Under the pieces are notes generated by a model. That model saw only the letters and a list, made by a program, of their open reading frames with translations, was not told the origin of the DNA and ran no database searches. Below are positions 58,880 through 64,000 of a DNA stretch of 64,000 nucleotides, piece after piece. Position 1 is the first letter of the stretch, and each line of letters opens with the position of its first letter. This stretch comes from CAIYOL01 sp964494805 (GTDB lineage: Bacteria > Planctomycetota > Phycisphaerae > Sedimentisphaerales > Anaerobacaceae). Where the stretch lies: positions 1 to 64,000 of the forward strand of contig CAZBST010000006.1 in assembly GCA_964494805.1 (NCBI GenBank), read 5' to 3'. Position numbers and translations under genes: made by a program.

Positions 58880-60046
58880 ATGGTGAAACGAGTTGCGATA
58901 CTGGGTTCGACCGGTTCGATAGGCAAAAATGCGCTGCGAGTAATTGAATCACTCGGTGGGGGGTATGAGGTTGTGGCGCTGAGTGCACACAGTCGAGTGG
59001 AACTGCTGGCTGAACAAGTCAGAAAGTATAAGCCGGGATTTGCGGCGATTACGAACACTGATTTTTTAGAACAGTTCCGCGGGCTTATTGGTGATTTGGA
59101 TGTTAAGGTTTTAGCTGGGCCGGAGGGATTGGCGGAGATTGCGCAGCTTGAGGATGTTGATATAGTTCTTACGGCAGTTGTCGGGGCGGCGGGGCTGCCT
59201 GCGGTGCTTTCGGCGGCAAAGGCAGGCAAGACACTTGCTATCGCCAATAAAGAGCCGCTTGTTATCGCGGGGGAGCTGCTTACTCAGACTGTAAAGAAAA
59301 GCGGGGGTCTTATTCTGCCAGTAGATAGCGAGCATTCGGCGATTTTCCAGGCGATGCAGGCAGGGGCGCACGAGGAGGTCAGTAAAATCATATTAACGTC
59401 TTCGGGCGGGCCATTCAGGAAGATGAGGCCGGAGGAAATCGAAAATGTAACGCTTGAGCAGGCGCTTTCACATCCTGTCTGGGATATGGGGCCGAAAATC
59501 ACCGTTGACTCGGCGACGATGATGAACAAGGCGCTTGAGGTCATCGAGGCGCACTGGCTTTTCGATATGCCGGTCGACAAGATAGAAGTTCTGATTCATC
59601 CGGAATCGATAGTTCATTCGCTTGTTGAGTTTGTGGACGGCTCATTGATAGCGCTGCTCGGCAGGCCGGATATGTGTCTTCCGATTCAGTATGCCTTGAC
59701 ATACCCGGCGCGTGTAGCTGGTATTGCAGAACACCTGCAGCTTGACGAATTAGGCAAACTTACGTTTGAAAAACCAAATACAGAGACGTTTAGAGTGCTA
59801 TCTCTGGGTTATGAGGTTGCGCGAACGGGCGGGACGGCTGCGGTTGTTTTTAACGCAGCGAATGAAGCGGCAGTGGGGCAGTTTCTCGCGGGCAGAATTA
59901 AATTTGTCCGTATAGTCGAGCTCGTCGAGCATTGTCTGAATAAACATAATGTTAAAAAGCAGGTGTCGCTTGAAGAGCTTCTTGAAGCAGACGGCTGGGC
60001 GAGAAGAGAAGTTGAGCGAAGAGCACAGGAGCACGTAAGAGCGTAG
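58880..60046 (+). CDS. dxr: 1-deoxy-D-xylulose-5-phosphate reductoisomerase
   Basis: 388 residues, full length. It converts DXP to MEP in isoprenoid synthesis. Markers: VAILGSTGSIGKNALRVIE, the NADPH site, AIANKEPLVIAGELL, LPVDSEHSAIFQAMQ with the metal ligands, LTSSGGPFRKM and MGPKITVDSATMMNKALEVI. No ribosome site is visible, which fits the leaderless promoter. A GTG directly after the ATG is an alternative start. It is followed by rseP, a common pairing in bacteria. Confidence 0.95.
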   Translation: MVKRVAILGSTGSIGKNALRVIESLGGGYEVVALSAHSRVELLAEQVRKYKPGFAAITNTDFLEQFRGLIGDLDVKVLAGPEGLAEIAQLEDVDIVLTAVVGAAGLPAVLSAAKAGKTLAIANKEPLVIAGELLTQTVKKSGGLILPVDSEHSAIFQAMQAGAHEEVSKIILTSSGGPFRKMRPEEIENVTLEQALSHPVWDMGPKITVDSATMMNKALEVIEAHWLFDMPVDKIEVLIHPESIVHSLVEFVDGSLIALLGRPDMCLPIQYALTYPARVAGIAEHLQLDELGKLTFEKPNTETFRVLSLGYEVARTGGTAAVVFNAANEAAVGQFLAGRIKFVRIVELVEHCLNKHNVKKQVSLEELLEADGWARREVERRAQEHVRA

Positions 60047-60073
60047 TTGGAATTATAGTTTAGGGATTGTTTT

Positions 60074-62266
60074 ATGTCTGAAGCTAAGGGAGCGTCCGCT
60101 GCAGGCGAGACCTTGCCCAAAGGCGGGTTTGAGCAGTATATTTATGCGGTTTTGTGGATAGCTGTTTTTGTTACAGTTATTTATCTGGCTGTTCGAAACA
60201 TCAGCGTTTTTGGCAATATACTTTTAGTTGCGATTGGTTTTGGTGCGTTTGTGTTGGTCCACGAATTCGGGCATTTTCTTTTAGCTAAGCTGGCCGGGAT
60301 AAAGGTTGAAGCGTTTTCAATCGGCTTTCCTCCTACATTAGTGGGCATTTTGCGAACCGAGAGAGGGCTGCGCATTCGCATTTTGCCCCAGTTTTTTCCC
60401 AAGGGGGGCGGTTCCGATGACGGCAGACTGAGTTTTATTATCCGCAAAAGGATGCATAAGCTGGCTGAGACTGAATATCGCGTCGGAGTAATTCCGTTTG
60501 GTGGTTTTGTCAAGATGCTTGGTCAGGAGGACGTCGGCCAGGTGAAAGAGAGCGATGACCCGCGTTCGTTTGCGAATAAGTCGGTCGGCGCCCGTATGGC
60601 AGTTATAGCAGCGGGAGTGGTTTTTAATGCTATCAGCGCTCTTATCGTTTTTATGATTGTTTTTCTAATCGGCATAAACCGAGTGCCTGCTGTAGTCGGA
60701 GGTGTAGTGGCGGATTCGCCCGCGGCCCGTGCGGGTCTAATGGCTGGTGACGAAATAATTGAGATAGCAGGCAAGAGCAAAGACCTGGATTTTTACGATA
60801 TTGTGGTAGCAGCGGCTTTGTCGGGCAAGGACGAAAAGGTTGCATTAAAGGTCAGGGAGGCCGACGGCAGCATCGGAGATTATGCACTTGTGGCTGAGCA
60901 AAAGCCGGGGGATGAAATAAAAGAATTCGGTATCGTCATGCCACAAAAATTGACTGTTGCAAAGGTTTCCGACGTTAATGAGCTATTTGAAAAGACGGGG
61001 CTGCGTCCCGGCGACCGAATTAAATCTGTTGACGGCGGGAGTGTGCATAACTACTGGGAGTTTGAAGAAATAGTTCGAAACTCTATCGCACCTGCGGTGA
61101 CGGTTAAGGCGGAGCGCATAGAGAAAGGCGGCAAAAGTGAGGTTGAAGCGAAGATTCGGCTAAAGCTGGTCGCTGATGAGATAAGAGGTGAGGCCGAGTC
61201 CGAAACCGGGCAAATTTGTTCGATGGTTCCGCGTTTGCAATTAGAAGCGGTTACTAAAAAGCCGCCGTCGATTGCAGAGAGGCTGAAGGCGTTGTTCAGC
61301 GGCGAGAAGAAAGACAAGGATGTCGAAGAAAGGGACGAACTGCGAAGCGGCGATATTATTCTTGCGGCAGGGGAGGTCGAGAATCCCACCTATAAAGAAC
61401 TACGCGAGGTTACCGCAGAATACGAAGACAGGGAGCTACCGATAAAGGTATTACGTGCAGATTCGAACGGAGTGGAAGAGGAGCTTACCATTACGGTTAC
61501 GCCCAAATTTTCGAAGGAAGACAAGCGAGTGGAAATCGGTATACTCCTTTTGCCGGTGTTTGACGCCGAGCATCCGGTTGTTGCCAAGACTATTTCGACT
61601 AAGGATTGGCCGGTGAAACTGGAAATTCCCCGCGGCGCTGTGATAACTGCTGTTGGCGGGGTCAAGGTGTCGAGTTTTTACGATGTTGTTCGTGAAATTA
61701 GGCGGAAAGCCGGTAAGCGTATCGAGATTTCTTATCGTCTGGGTGAGAAGGCAACCGGCAGCGTTGCGTTGGATGTGAAGACAGATGAGAAATTTGCGGC
61801 TGTCAAATCGGTTTTTGCTGATTTTGTTCCGTTCAAACCGTTAGAGAGACTTTACAAGGCCAGCGGTCCGGTTAATGCAATCGGGATGGGATACAGGAAG
61901 ACCGTTATGTTTATCGCTCAAGCGTACATAACGTTAAAGGGTCTGGTAACGGGGTTTTTCAGCCCAAAGGGCCTTATGGGGCCTGTTGGTATTCTTACCT
62001 TTAGCTACAGAATTGTCGCCGAACGGCCGTTGATAGATTATGCCTACTTTCTTGGTTTGATAAGCGCTTCTATTGCGGTGTTTAACATTTTGCCTCTGCT
62101 GCCTTTTGACGGAGGATTTATTGTGTTTCTGCTGATTGAGAAAATCAAAGGTTCACCTGTTAGTGCGCGTGTTCAGGAGAAAATTGCTTCTATCGGCTGG
62201 GTGCTTGTGATTGCTCTTATTCTTTACGTGACGTTTAACGATATTGTCAGGAGTTTTTTTAGCTGA
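60074..62266 (+). CDS. rseP: Site-2 protease RseP with expanded PDZ region
   Basis: 730 residues, against about 450 for E. coli RseP. The zinc motif is VLVHEFGHFLLAK (H63, H67) and the second metal motif is LPLLPFDGGFIVF near the C-terminus. An additional TM helix lies at the N-terminus (about 22-40). The periplasmic region (about 190-560) shows up to four PDZ-like units (SPAARAGLMAGDEIIEIAGK, LRPGDRIKSVDGGSV, RSGDIILAAGEVE, IPRGAVITAVGGVKV), where one or two are usual. It cleaves membrane proteins such as anti-sigma factors. It may regulate the ECF sigma factors implied by the promoters near 8 kb. Confidence 0.9.
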   Translation: MSEAKGASAAGETLPKGGFEQYIYAVLWIAVFVTVIYLAVRNISVFGNILLVAIGFGAFVLVHEFGHFLLAKLAGIKVEAFSIGFPPTLVGILRTERGLRIRILPQFFPKGGGSDDGRLSFIIRKRMHKLAETEYRVGVIPFGGFVKMLGQEDVGQVKESDDPRSFANKSVGARMAVIAAGVVFNAISALIVFMIVFLIGINRVPAVVGGVVADSPAARAGLMAGDEIIEIAGKSKDLDFYDIVVAAALSGKDEKVALKVREADGSIGDYALVAEQKPGDEIKEFGIVMPQKLTVAKVSDVNELFEKTGLRPGDRIKSVDGGSVHNYWEFEEIVRNSIAPAVTVKAERIEKGGKSEVEAKIRLKLVADEIRGEAESETGQICSMVPRLQLEAVTKKPPSIAERLKALFSGEKKDKDVEERDELRSGDIILAAGEVENPTYKELREVTAEYEDRELPIKVLRADSNGVEEELTITVTPKFSKEDKRVEIGILLLPVFDAEHPVVAKTISTKDWPVKLEIPRGAVITAVGGVKVSSFYDVVREIRRKAGKRIEISYRLGEKATGSVALDVKTDEKFAAVKSVFADFVPFKPLERLYKASGPVNAIGMGYRKTVMFIAQAYITLKGLVTGFFSPKGLMGPVGILTFSYRIVAERPLIDYAYFLGLISASIAVFNILPLLPFDGGFIVFLLIEKIKGSPVSARVQEKIASIGWVLVIALILYVTFNDIVRSFFS

Positions 62267-62284
62267 GTGATTGGCGAGTGAGGA

Positions 62285-63619
62285 ATGACGAGCTTTGAAG
62301 AATATCATAACGGGCAATTCGGTGCTCTGAGAGAAGCGGATGCTCAAGTTTATGGGCTAATTGCAGCAGAGTATAGGAGACTACAAAACAGCATAGAGCT
62401 TCTCGCTGCAGAGAATCAATGCTCGCTGGCAGTTTTAGCGGCGCTCGGTTCGGTTGTTCAGAATAAGACGGCCGAGGGTTTTCCGGGGGCCAGACTTCAC
62501 GGAGGCTGCGAAGTTATTGACGATGTGGAGAGGCTTGCCGTCAGCAGGGCGAAGGAGGCGTTCGGTGCGCGATATGCAAACGTTCAGCCACATTCGGGCA
62601 CGGGCGCCAACCAAATTGTTATTAACGCAGTGCTGGAAGTGGGCGATAAGATATTAAGTCTCGGTTTGGAGCAGGGGGGACATTATTCGCACGGTGATGC
62701 ATTTTCCCTCACCGGTAAGTTTTTTGATGTAGAGAATTACTACCTCGATAAAAGAACTTTTCTTTTAGATTACGACGCTATCAGGGACAGGGCAGCCAAA
62801 GTAAAACCCAGATTGATTATATGCGGTGCCTCTGCCTACGTCAGGACAATAGATTTCGAGAAGTTCAGAGAGATTGCGGACGAAGTGGGGGCATATCTTC
62901 TAGCGGATATCTCGCACATATCGGGATTGGTGGCGGCTGGTGCTCATCCGTCATCGGTGGACTATGCGCATTTTACAACAACGAGCACATATAAGCCGGG
63001 AGGTCCAAGAGGCGGCCTTATACTGATTGGCAGAGACTGCGAAAAGAAGATAAAAGTGCAGGGGAAAGATATGCCTCTGTGGGAACGAATTGAGGACACA
63101 ACATTTCCTGGTGTGCAGGGGACGCCGTATTTGAATCACATAGCAGCTAAAGCGGTTTTCTTCAAAGAAATGCTTGCCGACGAATACAGGGCCAGACAAT
63201 TCAAAATCATAGAAAATGCAAAAAGACTGGCAGACGATTTACTTGATGCAGGACTTGACGTGCTCACAAAAGGGACAGATAATCATATGATTCTTGTAAA
63301 CGTAGCTAATTCACGGAAGGGCTTGACTGGCGTGACGGCACAGAAGTGTCTTGAAGAATGTGGTATAATCGTTGATAGAATGCTGCTGCCTTACGACGAG
63401 AGAGCATCTGCGATTACCAGTGGCATAAGATTAGGCACACCGATTGTTACGAAAAATGGGATGGGAAGTGAACAAATGCAGAGTATAGCAGAGATGGTAG
63501 ATGCTGTGCTAAAACGCGCAAAGATAATAAGCGAAACCGAATACGAAATAGACGGCTTATTCAGGGAACAGATAAAAGCCAAAGCAGCTGAATTATGCGA
63601 CAAGTTTCCGATGTGTTAG
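62285..63619 (+). CDS. Divergent serine hydroxymethyltransferase-family protein
   Basis: 444 residues with the SHMT fold: NVQPHSGTGANQIVIN, GGHYSHGDAFSLTGKFFD, LADISHISGLVAAGAHPSSV, the PLP lysine K237 in TSTYKPGGPRGG, and SGIRLGTPIVTKNGMG. Some active-site positions differ from typical SHMT. NKYAEGYPGKRYYGG is here NKTAEGFPGARLHGG, so the tyrosines equivalent to E. coli Y55 and Y65 become T62 and H72. The His before the PLP lysine is Y236. It could be glyA of this lineage or a paralogue with another aldol substrate. It sits 18 bases after rseP. Confidence 0.82.
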   Translation: MTSFEEYHNGQFGALREADAQVYGLIAAEYRRLQNSIELLAAENQCSLAVLAALGSVVQNKTAEGFPGARLHGGCEVIDDVERLAVSRAKEAFGARYANVQPHSGTGANQIVINAVLEVGDKILSLGLEQGGHYSHGDAFSLTGKFFDVENYYLDKRTFLLDYDAIRDRAAKVKPRLIICGASAYVRTIDFEKFREIADEVGAYLLADISHISGLVAAGAHPSSVDYAHFTTTSTYKPGGPRGGLILIGRDCEKKIKVQGKDMPLWERIEDTTFPGVQGTPYLNHIAAKAVFFKEMLADEYRARQFKIIENAKRLADDLLDAGLDVLTKGTDNHMILVNVANSRKGLTGVTAQKCLEECGIIVDRMLLPYDERASAITSGIRLGTPIVTKNGMGSEQMQSIAEMVDAVLKRAKIISETEYEIDGLFREQIKAKAAELCDKFPMC

Positions 63620-63643
63620 TTTTTTCCGTACAAGGAGACGGTA

Positions 63644-64000
63644 ATGTATAAAGAGCATACGGTTTGTGTGGTTGTTCCAGCATATAACGAAGAAAAGCTT
63701 ATCGGCAGAGTTCTTGAAACTATGCCGGGGTATGTTGACAAGATAGTGGTGGTGGATGATAAAAGCACGGATAGGACCGCGGAAATAGTTCGCGAAGCAG
63801 CCGATAAGTCGGACGGGAGGATTATTTTGATAGAACACCAAGAGAATCAGGGCGTCGGAGGTTCCATCGCAAGCGGTTACAAGTGGGCGCGCGATAATAA
63901 GATGTTTGCCACCGCTGTTATGGCCGGCGATGCCCAGATGGACCCTGGTGACCTGCCGAATCTTTTGGAGCCTGTGGTAACAGGTCAAATTGATTATGCC
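63644..64000 (+). CDS. Family 2 glycosyltransferase, N-terminal part
   Basis: The ATG at 63644 (AAGGAGACG site) opens a frame that runs off the window end. 119 codons are visible. CVVVPAYNEEKLIGRVLETM, IVVVDDKSTDRTAEIV, ENQGVGGSIASGYKWA and VMAGDAQMDPGDL, the last with the metal-binding acidic motif, identify a GT-A fold enzyme of the dolichyl-phosphate-mannose-synthase-like group. It lies 24 bases after the SHMT gene. The product probably glycosylates a lipid carrier or a polymer. Confidence 0.88.
   Translation, partial: MYKEHTVCVVVPAYNEEKLIGRVLETMPGYVDKIVVVDDKSTDRTAEIVREAADKSDGRIILIEHQENQGVGGSIASGYKWARDNKMFATAVMAGDAQMDPGDLPNLLEPVVTGQIDYA

Noticed and set aside
1..64000. CRISPR arrays, rRNA genes, prophage or IS elements
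   Set aside because: No regularly spaced direct repeats, rRNA-like sequence, integrase or transposase frames were seen.

Overview
The window looks like a piece of a Planctomycetota genome, most likely class Phycisphaerae (Sedimentisphaerales-like). This is inferred from gene content, not from a marker gene. The signs are a PEP-CTERM protein, a dockerin-tailed beta-helix protein, HEAT-repeat lipoproteins, a TMTC-like TPR membrane protein, housekeeping NifU/NifS, an archaeal-type LeuC, and dispersed intergenic repeats whose antisense reading gives peptides such as NEPKRSQFKPNF. GC content is moderate, gene density is high, and there is no phage, IS transposase or CRISPR array.

Layout. 0-9 kb: tRNA-Gln, an ArsB/NhaD-type permease, small secreted proteins, xthA, an entericidin-like lipoprotein, an alpha/alpha-toroid protein, and two secreted surface-type genes (beta-helix plus dockerin, and PEP-CTERM) that share a nearly identical upstream element resembling an ECF-sigma promoter. 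9-18.2 kb: a divergent sulfur island. DUF2061, APS reductase and a sulfite reductase run left; an IscR-like Rrf2 regulator, cysK, cysE, nadA, metY, nifU and nifS run right. A repeated 12-mer on both sides of the divergent promoter region is a candidate operator. 18-24.6 kb: two ICMT-like membrane methyltransferases, tRNA-Leu, proB, an esterase, proA and tRNA-Gly. 24.8-29.4 kb: a short dcw cluster (mraZ with its operator, a 69-aa unknown, rsmH, a LysM protein, an ftsL-like gene, ftsI). 29.4-35.3 kb, opposite strand: the rod-shape genes mreB, mreC, mreD and mrdA, preceded by a 52-aa one-TM gene and a coiled-coil protein with an MreC-like C-terminus. 35.5-39.2 kb: a HEAT lipoprotein, lnt and an orphan DNA methyltransferase. 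39.3-45.8 kb: a leucine operon (leuA, leuC, leuD, two unknown ORFs, leuB, a TGS GTPase). It is preceded by a strong promoter and a 27-codon Leu-rich leader ORF with competing RNA stems. 45.8-53.1 kb: a GH51 arabinofuranosidase, a Cys-rich small protein, a TMTC-like protein, purC, an HD protein, a cupin and an ACT protein. 53.3-57.1 kb: a MacA/MacB-type ABC efflux operon. 57.1-58 kb: a repeat-rich gap. 58-64 kb: a TlpA-like thioredoxin, dxr, a multi-PDZ RseP, a divergent SHMT and the start of a family 2 glycosyltransferase.

The most interesting signals are the candidate leucine attenuator before leuA, the shared ECF-like promoter of the two surface-protein genes, the Rrf2 operator pair, the two-module dispersed repeat found at 5.9-6.25 kb and again at 57.1-57.5 kb, the leuD tail remnant inside the leu operon, and the SHMT with replaced active-site tyrosines. 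All promoters, operators and RNA folds were read by eye and none was scored computationally.
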